Source: Alteromonas sp. 1_MG-2023
GTDB taxonomy: Bacteria; Pseudomonadota; Gammaproteobacteria; Enterobacterales; Alteromonadaceae
Length of the DNA stretch: 64,000 bases
NCBI RefSeq assembly: GCF_030547075.1
Contig: NZ_JAUOQH010000003.1
Coordinates: 295,494 to 359,493, forward strand
Direction: 5' to 3'
Part shown: piece after piece, positions 8,575 through 17,367 of the stretch
Numbering within the stretch: the stretch's first letter is position 1
Layout of the letters: the number at the start of each line of letters is the position of its first letter
Made by a program: the position numbers and the translations under genes
Notes under the pieces: model-generated
Database searches by the model: none
What the model was told of the DNA's origin: nothing
What the model saw: only the letters and a program-made list of their open reading frames with translations

Positions 8575-10041
8575 ATGACAATAATAAAAAAAGGATTACT
8601 TGGGCTTAGCATACTGCTTTTGGCTGTGGTTATAGTTGTGCTAGTGCGCACCATAACTTTCACTCCAGAAACCTACCAGCCCTCCCCCGATACCACTATG
8701 GTCTCACCAGATGGCAGCGTGATAGCACAACACCTTTCACAGGCTATTCAAATACAGACAATCTCTTATGAACGTGCTGAAGATCGTGACCGCACTGAGT
8801 TTCAAAAATTCATCACATGGTTGGCCAGTACCTACCCTGAAGTGCACAAAAACTTAACGCTTACTTTGCTAAACGACTACACTTTACTCTTTAAATGGCG
8901 CGGACACGCATCCTCCAAACCTAGCGTGTTGTATTCGGCCCATTATGATGTGGTGCCAATTAATCCAGGCACAGAGTCTCAATGGCAGCACCCACCCTTC
9001 GCTGGCGTAATTCAAGATGGAATTATTTGGGGCCGTGGGGCACTTGATGACAAAAGCGCAGTAATCGCCCTTATGGAATCGGTAACCTTATTACTCGAAA
9101 CCTCATATACCCCAGAGCAAGACATCTACATTGCCTTTACTCACGATGAAGAGATAGGCAGCCAATTTGGAGCAAAAGCGGTTGCAGAGTATTTCACCAA
9201 TCAAAATATCAAGCTTGCTTGGTCTCTTGATGAAGGCTCGTTTATTCTTGATGGCCTAGTACCTGGCTCAGACAAGCGAGTAGCCAGTATCAATGTGGCT
9301 GAGAAAGGGTTCCTTACCCTTGAGCTTATTGCAAAAGGCGAAGGTGGGCATAGCTCGATGCCGCCACAAGATACCGCTGTGAGCATTCTAGCTGAAGCCA
9401 TAGTGAACGTTAAAAACTCGCCAGTGCCTGGTGGGTTAGAAGGCCTCGGTGAAACCATGTACACCAATATTGCTAAACACATGGATTTCTTCAAGCGTAT
9501 GCTCTTTGCCAATCAGTGGCTGTTCAAGCCACTGATAGAGGCGTCAGTGTCTCAGTCGCCTGCGGGCAATGCCATGTTGCGCACCACCACAGCCCCCACC
9601 ATGCTCTCGGGTAGTGTGAAAGCCAATGTTCTCCCGGCAACTGCGACCGCCACTATCAATTTTCGTATTCATCCCAGAGACACGATTGAAAGTGTAACAA
9701 GTTGGGTAGAAGCTGCTATCGACGACTCTCGTATCACCATTAAAACATCGCAAGCATTTAAGCCGTCAAACGTGGCCAATAGTGAAAATCAGGGGTTTAA
9801 AAATATTGCCGCGGTGACACGTGATGTTCAGGGCGATATTATCGTTACCCCTGGGTTAACTATCGCTGCGACCGATAGTCAATTTTACTCAAAAATCACT
9901 GATGCCTATCGCTTTAACCCGATGAACCTGACACCTGCTTATCTGTCAGGGTTTCACGGCACTAACGAAAGAATCGATATTAAAAACATGGAAGATGCGG
10001 TTAAATTCTATACGCGACTAATGCGCCAACCGGCGCAGTAG
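8575..10041 (+). CDS. Membrane-anchored M20 peptidase, PM20D1/carboxypeptidase S-like
   Basis: 488 residues. One N-terminal hydrophobic helix (about 8-26) should anchor the protein with the catalytic part in the periplasm. M20 motifs: SAHYDVVP (metal His and Asp), WGRGALDDK (bridging Asp), THDEEIGS (general base and metal Glu), the KGEGGHSSMPP dimerisation-domain start, and the terminal metal His in SGFHGTNERI. The spacing, and the NPGTESQWQHPPFAG segment after the first motif, fit the CPS1/PM20D1 subgroup, which hydrolyses peptides or N-acyl amino acids. It stands alone between two terminator-like hairpins. Role in periplasmic peptide breakdown is inferred. Confidence 0.9.
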   Translation: MTIIKKGLLGLSILLLAVVIVVLVRTITFTPETYQPSPDTTMVSPDGSVIAQHLSQAIQIQTISYERAEDRDRTEFQKFITWLASTYPEVHKNLTLTLLNDYTLLFKWRGHASSKPSVLYSAHYDVVPINPGTESQWQHPPFAGVIQDGIIWGRGALDDKSAVIALMESVTLLLETSYTPEQDIYIAFTHDEEIGSQFGAKAVAEYFTNQNIKLAWSLDEGSFILDGLVPGSDKRVASINVAEKGFLTLELIAKGEGGHSSMPPQDTAVSILAEAIVNVKNSPVPGGLEGLGETMYTNIAKHMDFFKRMLFANQWLFKPLIEASVSQSPAGNAMLRTTTAPTMLSGSVKANVLPATATATINFRIHPRDTIESVTSWVEAAIDDSRITIKTSQAFKPSNVANSENQGFKNIAAVTRDVQGDIIVTPGLTIAATDSQFYSKITDAYRFNPMNLTPAYLSGFHGTNERIDIKNMEDAVKFYTRLMRQPAQ

Positions 10042-10065
10042 TGCCATATTAATGCACCACATCAC

Positions 10066-10089
10066 AGGCAACGCAAAGGCGTTGCCTTT
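10066..10089. terminator. Hairpin between convergent genes, probable terminator
   Basis: Nine-bp perfect arms AGGCAACGC and GCGTTGCCT with loop AAAG, between the M20 peptidase stop and the glgC stop. Only a short T run (TTT) follows on the plus side, so it may be weak or need Rho. Confidence 0.5.
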
Positions 10090-10095
10090 GCGCAC

Positions 10096-11472
10096 TTAAC
10101 GTTCATTGAGCGCTGTGGGTTCTTTAGTATGGATAATGTTTCTCGCAGCAAGCTCTAAGGGCAATCGTCTAGATGTTCTGACAGTCGACGCTTTTTGCGG
10201 TATATCAAAATATATTTTTGCATCAGTAATGCTATCCACTACTTTCTGAGTGATTAATATCACTCCCTTCTCGCTCACTGAAAATCCGAAGTGTTTGGCA
10301 ATGTTAACGTCGTCAATCGCTAAGTTCGCGGGAATAGTCACGCCTTTATCTACGATAACATTTTTTAATCTAGCGCCGGCCTCGATAGTCACATCAGGCA
10401 GCAATACACAGCCTTGAAGTGAGGCGCCATCAGCAACTGTGCAATTGGATGACAAAACAGTGTGGTGTATTCGGCAATTGTTCAATTGGCAACCCGTGCC
10501 AATGAGTATTTGATTAAGATCGCACTGGCCTTTTTGAGCCCCGCCCCGTATTTGGGTTGGCGCGCTAGACAAGGCACTTCCCCAGATAGGCCAAGCCGGA
10601 TCGGCTAAATTCAACATGTCGCTGTTGTTTAGCAAATCCATATGAGCACGCCAATAGCTATCGATAGTACCTACATCGCGCCAATAGGGAATTTGGCATC
10701 CGTCGGCACTTCTGAAGCGATGCGCAAACACCTTGTGCTGTTCAATTATATTGGGAATGACATTTTTCCCAAAGTCATGGTCTGACTCAAGGGTTTTTGC
10801 ATCGTCTTTAAGTAGTCGATAAAAAACCTCTGCATTCACTACGTAATTTCCCATTGAAGCTAAACAATACTCTGGGGCATCTAATAATGGGTGAGGCTTA
10901 CTTGGTTTTTCGTCAAACGCGGTTACGTGCCCTTTACTATCAGCGCTTAACACCCCCAATTGATTGGCCGCATTTTTAGTAGGTACTTCTATACAAGATA
11001 CTGTCATTTCGGCGTTATTTTTCACATGTTCAGCCAGTAGCTTTCGGTAGTCCATTTGATAAACATGATCACCTGATAGGATCATCACATATTTTGGCGC
11101 TCGGGATTTGATATAGTCTATGTTCTGAAAACACGCATCCGCAGTGCCCTGATACCAATTTTCAGATTGTTGTTGCGATGCTGGAAGAATATCTAAACGC
11201 CCACCGAAGCTGTTGTTTAACGTACCCCAATGTTGCATTAAATGCCGAATTAAACACTGAGACTTATATTGTGTGAGTACTGCAATTCGATTTAGGCCAG
11301 AATTGACACAGTTTGAAAGGGGAAAATCAATAATTCGACAATGACTGCCAAACTCTAGAACAGGTTTAGCACGGGTTTCAGTCAGTGCTTTTAATCGTGA
11401 GCCCTGCCCACCGGCTAGCACTAACACCATGGTATTTTCTATTATTTGCTGTAAATCAATCTCTGCATTCAT
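10096..11472 (-). CDS. glgC: Glucose-1-phosphate adenylyltransferase (ADP-glucose pyrophosphorylase)
   Basis: 458 residues. Makes ADP-glucose from glucose-1-phosphate and ATP, the committing step of bacterial glycogen synthesis. Visible signatures: nucleotide-binding LVLAGGQGSRL (about 17-27) followed by RAKPVLEFG, YQGTADAC, ILSGDHVYQMDY (metal-binding Asp region), FDEKP with the sugar-phosphate Lys, YWRDVGTIDSYW, and the C-terminal left-handed beta-helix with hexapeptide-like repeats. Length is slightly above the usual ~420-430 because of a short extra C-terminal tail. No glgA, glgB or glgX is adjacent, so it is a detached gene. A perfect FNR-type box lies 164 bases upstream. Confidence 0.93.
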   Translation of the reverse strand: MNAEIDLQQIIENTMVLVLAGGQGSRLKALTETRAKPVLEFGSHCRIIDFPLSNCVNSGLNRIAVLTQYKSQCLIRHLMQHWGTLNNSFGGRLDILPASQQQSENWYQGTADACFQNIDYIKSRAPKYVMILSGDHVYQMDYRKLLAEHVKNNAEMTVSCIEVPTKNAANQLGVLSADSKGHVTAFDEKPSKPHPLLDAPEYCLASMGNYVVNAEVFYRLLKDDAKTLESDHDFGKNVIPNIIEQHKVFAHRFRSADGCQIPYWRDVGTIDSYWRAHMDLLNNSDMLNLADPAWPIWGSALSSAPTQIRGGAQKGQCDLNQILIGTGCQLNNCRIHHTVLSSNCTVADGASLQGCVLLPDVTIEAGARLKNVIVDKGVTIPANLAIDDVNIAKHFGFSVSEKGVILITQKVVDSITDAKIYFDIPQKASTVRTSRRLPLELAARNIIHTKEPTALNER

Positions 11473-11872
11473 AACTGGCTCCGGCTAGGGTGATACCTAA
11501 ATCGATGATGATTAAACTGCAATCACAATTTAATATATCTATTGAAGGAAAATTGCCGACATTGAATTCAAAAAAAATTCTACAACATGCCTTTCGCGTT
11601 AAGTCTAAGTAAACAAGGAATTTTCGTTTAGCGTATTGATCCGCATCAATACGATTGACGATGCGCGTCCATGAAGGCTTATACTCATTATAACGCCAGG
11701 CTATATAGCGTTTTCATCTGGCATCTATCTGGGTTTCATTTAGCGTGTATTGGCTTGAATGAAACAAACCAACTCCCCTCATTCTTAATTATAGTCACCA
11801 TTGCTGAAGCTAAACCGCATGTGCTAGTTTGATTAATTACATGCTTATAATTCAAACCAATAAGGAAAGGGA
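11473..11872. other. Divergent intergenic region between glgC and the M24 peptidase
   Basis: 400 bases carrying divergent promoters. It contains the FNR-type box at 11636-11649 and an imperfect inverted repeat with arms GTTTCATT (11733-11740) and AATGAAAC (11758-11765). No coding sequence was found. An AAGGAAAGGG ribosome site ends it just before the ATG at 11873. Confidence 0.5.
11636..11649. promoter_or_regulatory. Perfect FNR/Anr box
   Basis: TTGATCCGCATCAA is an exact match to the FNR/Anr consensus TTGAT-N4-ATCAA, and the symmetry extends outward to 9-bp arms (11632-11653). It is 164 bases before the glgC start and 224 before the M24 start. FNR is an oxygen-sensing Fe-S activator and repressor, so one or both genes may respond to low oxygen. 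Which gene is regulated cannot be decided by position. Confidence 0.65.
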
Positions 11873-13201
11873 ATGAGAGCAGTTTGTACACTTGTTTTAT
11901 TGTTAGTGAGTTTGCAATGTATGGCCAAGGATGTCATGGATATGCAGGCAAGGAGCGAGTTGGTTGATGAAATACTCGCACAACGATTCGAGCAGGTTTT
12001 ACCCAGTCTTATGCAGCGTACTAAAATTGATATGTGGGTAATCATGTCGCGGGAATACAATGAAGACCCCGTAATTAAAACTATGCTGCCATCAACGTGG
12101 CTATCTGCTCGCAGGCATACCATGTTGGTTATCTATAACCCTGGCGAAGGAAAACCTCTAGAGCGCCTCGCCGTAGCACGTTACGCAGTGGCCGATTTAT
12201 TCGAAAAAGTATGGGACAAAGAAGCTCAGCCTAATCAGTGGGAAGCACTTGCTGACGTTATTGAAGAGCGAAACCCTAAACGAATTGCAGTGAATGTGTC
12301 CGATGCATTTGCACTTGCTGATGGTATGAGTAGCACTGAAAACCGCAAGTTTATGGCCGCCCTTTCTCCTACCTTCAAAGACCGTGTGGTATCAGGTGAA
12401 AAACTTGCTATTGCTTGGCTAGAAACTCGTAGTAAGCTTGAAATGCAACACTACCCTACCCTGACTCAAATTGGTCACAAACTTATTGCAACGGCTTTTT
12501 CAAATGAAGTTATTACCCCAGGAATCACCACCACTGACGATGTCATATGGTGGCTTCGTGATCAAAGCAAGGCATTAGGGTTAGAAAACTGGTTTCATCC
12601 TTCAGTGTCTATTCAACGTGCCGACAATGAAAAATTTGATCAAATAAAAGCGTTTAGTAAGCGCGCTGGTGAAAATGTTATTCAGCCAGGAGACCTTATC
12701 CATGTTGATTTTGGCATTACTTACCTGCGCTTAAACACCGACCAACAACAGCATGCCTATGTATTGAAAGCTGGCGAAACTGCGCCTCCTGAGAGCATTA
12801 TAAAAGCCTTCGCGGCAGGTAACCGTTTGCAAGATATCCTTACCAACCATTTTAAAGTGGGTCGTACTGGTAATGAGATTTTAAAAATGTCTCGAGAACA
12901 AGCCATAGAAGAAGGTCTGACACCCGCTATTTATACTCACCCCCTTGGGTTTCATGGTCACGCAGCAGGCCCCACCATCGGTATGTGGGATGCACAAGAA
13001 GGGGTTCCCGTTCAGGGCGACTATCCTATGTATCCAAACACGGTTTATTCCATTGAACTGAACGCCGCAACCTATATTCCAGAATGGGATAAAGACATAC
13101 GCATTATGTTGGAGGAAGATGCGTTTTTTGATGGTGAAAAAGTAGAGTATCTCGACGGAAGACAAAAAGTACTGCATCTCATTTCTTCCCCAGAACAGTA
13201 A
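11873..13201 (+). CDS. Secreted M24 family metallopeptidase (Xaa-Pro aminopeptidase-like)
   Basis: 442 residues with a signal peptide (MRAVCTLVLLLVSLQCMA). The C-terminal half is a pita-bread fold with the metal ligands in order: Asp in HVDFGI, Asp in LRLNTDQQ, His in GFHGHAAGP, Glu in YSIELN and Glu in IMLEED. The N-terminal half is a creatinase/prolidase-type domain. Family members cleave peptides next to proline or related substrates; the exact specificity is not evident. Strong ribosome site AAGGAAAGGG 4 bases before the ATG. Single-gene unit, preceded by an FNR-type box and followed by a GC-rich hairpin. Confidence 0.87.
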   Translation: MRAVCTLVLLLVSLQCMAKDVMDMQARSELVDEILAQRFEQVLPSLMQRTKIDMWVIMSREYNEDPVIKTMLPSTWLSARRHTMLVIYNPGEGKPLERLAVARYAVADLFEKVWDKEAQPNQWEALADVIEERNPKRIAVNVSDAFALADGMSSTENRKFMAALSPTFKDRVVSGEKLAIAWLETRSKLEMQHYPTLTQIGHKLIATAFSNEVITPGITTTDDVIWWLRDQSKALGLENWFHPSVSIQRADNEKFDQIKAFSKRAGENVIQPGDLIHVDFGITYLRLNTDQQQHAYVLKAGETAPPESIIKAFAAGNRLQDILTNHFKVGRTGNEILKMSREQAIEEGLTPAIYTHPLGFHGHAAGPTIGMWDAQEGVPVQGDYPMYPNTVYSIELNAATYIPEWDKDIRIMLEEDAFFDGEKVEYLDGRQKVLHLISSPEQ

Positions 13202-13214
13202 TCTACAGATTAAT

Positions 13215-13243
13215 GCGCGCTTATTAATGTATTTTAAGCGCGC
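13215..13243 (+). terminator. GC-rich hairpin, probable terminator of the M24 gene
   Basis: Eight-bp arms GCGCGCTT and AAGCGCGC with a 13-base loop, 14 bases after the stop codon. The downstream T run is short and displaced (CCCGAGTTTTC), so efficiency is uncertain. Confidence 0.5.
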
Positions 13244-13382
13244 CCCGAGTTTTCAAGATACGGCTATTGTTCCGTCCTCACTTTCGCACCGCTCACATGA
13301 TTTATTTACCGCTTATATAAAAAAGCTCATACCTCATTTTCTTAAACGTAAGCTGGCTCTACTTACTTAAGAGGAAATAAAA

Positions 13383-14846
13383 ATGAAATCATATTTACAC
13401 GTAACCATCGCGACCGTACTTGCCAGCAGCCTTTTCTTTAATTGCTCTGCAGCTAATATTCAGTCACTTAATAATGAGGCTAGCCCCAAAAGCTTGAGTA
13501 GCGCCGTTGATTCAGACGCATCAACTTCAACAGTTTCCGTAAACAATGAAGGCATTAGTCGGGAAAAATTTGTAGGCCATTGGAAAGGGCAATTAAGCGT
13601 CAGCGAAAACCAAAGTATTGAATTTGTGTTTAACATCAAGAATTCAGAAAGTGGCTTGCTAGCCACTTTAGATGTTCCAGCTCAAAACCAGTTTGGCCTT
13701 CAATTCGACCGTGTTTCGCAGATAGGAAATGGCATTACGTTAGTATTAAATGCCGCAGGTATACGCTACGAAGGTACATTGGAAAAAAATGCAATAAAAG
13801 GCGTTTACCAGCAAGGTAGCTTTAGCGCACCTGTTGACTTGGTCAAAACCCAAGTCAAGGTTACTCGCCAAGCTAAACCTCAAGATCCAAGTCCAACGCC
13901 CCGCTATACGGTAGAGCAGGTTAGCTTTGAAAATGAAAAAGAAGGGCATACGTTGGCCGGCACATTGTTTATACCCGACCAGCCTTTTACTCATACCGCT
14001 GTTATTTTGTCAGGCTCAGGGCCAACCCAAAGAGACGGTGATATTGTTGGCCACAAGCTATACGCCGTGCTCGCTGATTTACTCACTAAAAAGGGTATAG
14101 CAGTGCTAAGATTCGACGACAGAGGCGTTGGTGAATCAGGCGGGGAGTATGTTAGCGCCACCAGCGAAGATTTTGCTAACGATGCAAATGCTGCACTTAG
14201 GTTTTTAAAGCACCATGATACAGTGGCTTCAAGTAAAATAGGCTACATCGGCCACAGTGAAGGCAGTCTCATTGCCGCCATCGCGTTGGCCAATACAAAG
14301 AATACTTCTGCCGACTTTTTTATCTCACTCGCGGGACCCAGCACAACAGGGGGTGAGGTATTAATCGACCAATCCTACCTGATTCAAAAGGTGCGGGGTA
14401 TGGCCGGTAGTGAACTTGAGAAAGACGATAAACTGCAACGAAAACTGATACAGGCTGTAGCACAAAATCGTTCTGACGAAGATATAAAAGCACTGATATC
14501 AGCTGCCGATATACCCGCTTCTCAGCAGGATGCACAAGTGTCTCAGCTAACGTCTGTATGGATGCAATATTTTATTAAAACCGACCCGAAGACTTACCTT
14601 CAAAAGTTATCCCTTCCCGTTTTCGCAGTGCATGGTGCTAAAGACTTACAGGTTCCGGTTCGTCAAAACATCGATGGCTTTATTCAATCTATTGATAAAC
14701 AATGGCTAACTTATAAAATTTACCCTAACCTAAACCACCTATTACAACCCGCAGACAAAGGCTTACCAGAAGAGTATGCAGGGATTAGCACAACCCTATT
14801 TCCCGAAGTCGTTGAGGATATAAGCCTTTGGCTAACACAACAATGA
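13383..14846 (+). CDS. Secreted alpha/beta hydrolase, possible esterase or peptidase
   Basis: 487 residues with an N-terminal signal peptide (MKSYLHVTIATVLASSLFFNCSAA; the NCSA context could also be a non-canonical lipobox). Residues about 55-165 form a beta-rich accessory domain. The alpha/beta hydrolase core begins near 175: oxyanion region SGSGPTQRDGD, RFDDRGVGES, nucleophile Ser292 in GHSEGS, acid in HGAKDLQVP and His in NLNHLLQ near the C-terminus. The triad is complete. The last codons overlap the ATG of the sensor kinase gene by four bases, so hydrolase, kinase and regulator are one transcript. Good GAGGAAAT ribosome site. The substrate is unknown. Confidence 0.85.
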   Translation: MKSYLHVTIATVLASSLFFNCSAANIQSLNNEASPKSLSSAVDSDASTSTVSVNNEGISREKFVGHWKGQLSVSENQSIEFVFNIKNSESGLLATLDVPAQNQFGLQFDRVSQIGNGITLVLNAAGIRYEGTLEKNAIKGVYQQGSFSAPVDLVKTQVKVTRQAKPQDPSPTPRYTVEQVSFENEKEGHTLAGTLFIPDQPFTHTAVILSGSGPTQRDGDIVGHKLYAVLADLLTKKGIAVLRFDDRGVGESGGEYVSATSEDFANDANAALRFLKHHDTVASSKIGYIGHSEGSLIAAIALANTKNTSADFFISLAGPSTTGGEVLIDQSYLIQKVRGMAGSELEKDDKLQRKLIQAVAQNRSDEDIKALISAADIPASQQDAQVSQLTSVWMQYFIKTDPKTYLQKLSLPVFAVHGAKDLQVPVRQNIDGFIQSIDKQWLTYKIYPNLNHLLQPADKGLPEEYAGISTTLFPEVVEDISLWLTQQ

Positions 14847-15871
14847 AGCAAAACATAAGCTTTTGGCTGTTCCAAATTGCTATTTGGGGCAGCTTAACCT
14901 TGTTCAACTTATTAGCCCGTGGTTACTTTACCCATTATAAACTGGGCGAGTTGGTAAACTCCTTGAGCTTGTTTTTTGCGCTTCTTGCAGCCAGCGGTTT
15001 TCTTCAAAGATTTTATCGAGACCAAGTTTCAGCTTCCATTCCCAAAGGGGTTGGGCAAGCAATATTAGGCAGTGCTGCTGCGTCGTGTATCGCTATATTA
15101 ATAGTTGGCTTAGTCTTACTACCCAATCAACAGTATTTATTTGGCGACGTGGGCAGCTTACCCATACTGCAACTCGTGGCCTCCTTCCCTACTATTTTCA
15201 TTTTTTTGCTATGTTGGTCAGCGGTTTACTTACTTCTAAAACGTCAAAAATCGTTGAAACTAGCCTATCGACGTGAAGCCGAATTACGCCAAGCGTTAGC
15301 GTCAAGTCAGATGGACTTGTTGATTAATCAGCTTAACCCTCACTTTATGTTCAACGTCATTAACAATATTCGAGCACTTATTTTAGAAGACACTAATAAG
15401 GCCAGAGATAGCTTAGCACAACTGTCGGAAGTACTTAGAACTACACTGCAAACTAAGCAAGACAAAGTATGGTCATTACCCCAAGAAATTGATCTTACTA
15501 AAAGCTTTATTCAATTAAATAAGCTTCAATTTGAAAACCGTTTGCGGGTAGTTTGGAACGTGTTTGGCAATACTGAAAAGTGGCAGGTGCCTTGTTTAGC
15601 ACTTCAATTGCTGGTTGAAAACGCCATAAAGCATGGCATTGGGGCACTAGTATCTGGGGGCACTGTTACCATTAATATAATTGCCGATAACAATTTATCA
15701 ATTGAGGTTGTTAATCCAGGTAATTTAACGCCTTCAAAAGGCTCTACAAGTTTAGGCATCACTAACATTAAGCAGCGTTTGAATTTACTTTACGCCGACA
15801 GCGCACAGTTCTCTCTAACTGAAAACCAACATCAAGTGTCTGCAAAAATTGTTATCAAGGAAGGTCAATGA
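14843..15871 (+). CDS. LytS/YehU-type sensor histidine kinase
   Basis: I chose the ATG at 14843, which overlaps the upstream stop as ATGA, over a TTG at 14828. The 342-residue product has about four N-terminal membrane helices (to about residue 132), then a His_kinase domain of the LytS family with phospho-acceptor His167 in QLNPHFMFNVINN, and an ATP-binding domain with ALQLLVENAIKHG and a glycine-containing SLGITNIKQRL segment. These kinases typically sense small extracellular ligands through the membrane part. The next gene, its response regulator, overlaps by ATGA. The signal might be related to the product of the co-transcribed hydrolase; that is inference. Confidence 0.9.
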   Translation: MKQNISFWLFQIAIWGSLTLFNLLARGYFTHYKLGELVNSLSLFFALLAASGFLQRFYRDQVSASIPKGVGQAILGSAAASCIAILIVGLVLLPNQQYLFGDVGSLPILQLVASFPTIFIFLLCWSAVYLLLKRQKSLKLAYRREAELRQALASSQMDLLINQLNPHFMFNVINNIRALILEDTNKARDSLAQLSEVLRTTLQTKQDKVWSLPQEIDLTKSFIQLNKLQFENRLRVVWNVFGNTEKWQVPCLALQLLVENAIKHGIGALVSGGTVTINIIADNNLSIEVVNPGNLTPSKGSTSLGITNIKQRLNLLYADSAQFSLTENQHQVSAKIVIKEGQ

Positions 15872-16614
15872 CATCAACCCCGCAAACCAGAAGTTATAGT
15901 GCGATGATTGTAGAAGATTCTCGATTGGGTCGTGTCGAGCTAAAATCTCAACTTACCCAAATACCCAATATTACGCTGGTAGCCGAAGCGGAAAATTTAG
16001 CCCAAGCTAGCGATGCTTTAGCCCAGCATCAAATAGACGTTATTTTTCTAGATATAAATTTACCCGACGGAAACGGGTTTGATTTACTGACTGAATTGCT
16101 GCCCGCTCCAAAGGTTATTTTCACCACTGCCTTTGAACAATACGCTTTAGATGCATTCGAAAATAACGCCGTAGATTATTTACTAAAACCAATTACACAA
16201 ACCAGACTTGCGCAAGCCTGTAAAAAATTATCCCTAAGCTTAGCATTGGAAGAAACTAAGACCTCGGCTGCTTCACCTATGACAATGGAGGAGCGTTTTT
16301 TTGTTAAAGATGGTACCCAATGCTGGCTAATTCCGTTATCTAAAGTAGAACGCTTCGAGGCCATGGGCAATTACACTCAAGTACACTTTGAAGGTAAACA
16401 CCCAATGTTGAATAGAACGTTAGCCCAAATTGAAAAACGCCTTCCCGACAACCACTTTTTCCGTGTAAGTAGAAGCTTCATCGTACAGTTAGATAAAATA
16501 ACTGCCGTTCAACCATGTAGCTCTGGTGCGTTAGAGTTGACAATGGAAAGCGGCGCTAAAGTGGAAGTGTCGCGAAGACAAACCAGCTTATTTAAAGGCA
16601 GGTTTGCGCTCTAA
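15868..16614 (+). CDS. LytTR-family response regulator
   Basis: 248 residues. N-terminal receiver domain with phospho-acceptor Asp62 in IFLDINLPDGNGF, conserved Thr-Ala in FTTAFEQYA and Lys in YLLKPI. A linker near 130-145 leads to a C-terminal LytTR DNA-binding domain (about 146-248) recognisable from FFVKDG, VERFEAMGNYTQVHF and HFFRVSRSFIVQLDKI. LytTR regulators bind pairs of direct repeats upstream of targets. Start overlaps the kinase stop as ATGA, the standard arrangement of a cognate pair. Confidence 0.93.
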   Translation: MTSTPQTRSYSAMIVEDSRLGRVELKSQLTQIPNITLVAEAENLAQASDALAQHQIDVIFLDINLPDGNGFDLLTELLPAPKVIFTTAFEQYALDAFENNAVDYLLKPITQTRLAQACKKLSLSLALEETKTSAASPMTMEERFFVKDGTQCWLIPLSKVERFEAMGNYTQVHFEGKHPMLNRTLAQIEKRLPDNHFFRVSRSFIVQLDKITAVQPCSSGALELTMESGAKVEVSRRQTSLFKGRFAL

Positions 16615-16641
16615 CATCCCACGTTACCCTGTTTACTTTTC

Positions 16642-17367
16642 TTATTCTGCGACCTCTTTAGAGGTTAAGCCTGTTCCTTGCGCTTCTAGCGCTTTAATAT
16701 CCGCTATCAAATAATCGACAGAAGCGCTATTGAGCCCGTTGTATATGCCTCTAATATGACGATTCTGATCTATTAATAATAGGCTTTCGGTATGCAAAAA
16801 ATCTTCTGTATTTTGCAAGTTACCCAAGTCGTCGCTGGCGAAGTACGCACTTTTTGCCAGTGAATAAATAGCATCTCGCTCGCCTGTCGCCAAATGCCAC
16901 TTTTTACTTACAATACCGTTTTTATCCGCATAGGCTTTAAGCAATTCAACCGTATCGGTATGCGGCCTAATCGAGTGCTGAAGAATTTTTACGTTATCGT
17001 TATCAATAAACGTCTCTTGCACCTTCGCCAACTTAGAGCGGATCATCGGGCAAATACCTGGGCACGTGCTGAAGAAAAAGCCCGCTACATAGATTTTATT
17101 CTCGAAGTCTTTCTCGCTAACTTCTTCCCCATCTTGATTGATGAAACTAAAGGGCGGTATTTGGTGAAAATCGCTAAGTTCTTTGCTTCCGCTTTCTATC
17201 CAATGAGGCGTGAACTCTTTACTGTTGTAGTAAGGTATCTGGTAAGCTAAATCGTCAGCACCGCAGGCTGCAGTTGCCGTCATTGCACCGGTACTGCCTA
17301 GCAGCAACAATACGCTAGAAGCTAAGACCTGCTTGATTTTTGTAGTAATCAATAGAGATAACTTCAT
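16642..17367 (-). CDS. SCO1/SenC-family periplasmic thioredoxin-fold protein
   Basis: 241 residues from the ATG at 17367, which gives a proper signal peptide (MKLSLLITTKIKQVLASSVLLLLG); the frame is open further upstream but without signal-like sequence. The thioredoxin fold carries the copper-binding pair Cys102 and Cys106 in FFSTCPGICPM and the copper ligand His192 in EDFLHTESLLLID. SCO proteins deliver copper to the CuA site of cytochrome oxidase or act in thiol redox. The start lies 53 bases inside the end of the MORN-like gene, so translation is probably coupled. No oxidase genes are in the window. A copper-related role for the three-gene set is inference. Confidence 0.88.
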   Translation of the reverse strand: MKLSLLITTKIKQVLASSVLLLLGSTGAMTATAACGADDLAYQIPYYNSKEFTPHWIESGSKELSDFHQIPPFSFINQDGEEVSEKDFENKIYVAGFFFSTCPGICPMIRSKLAKVQETFIDNDNVKILQHSIRPHTDTVELLKAYADKNGIVSKKWHLATGERDAIYSLAKSAYFASDDLGNLQNTEDFLHTESLLLIDQNRHIRGIYNGLNSASVDYLIADIKALEAQGTGLTSKEVAE

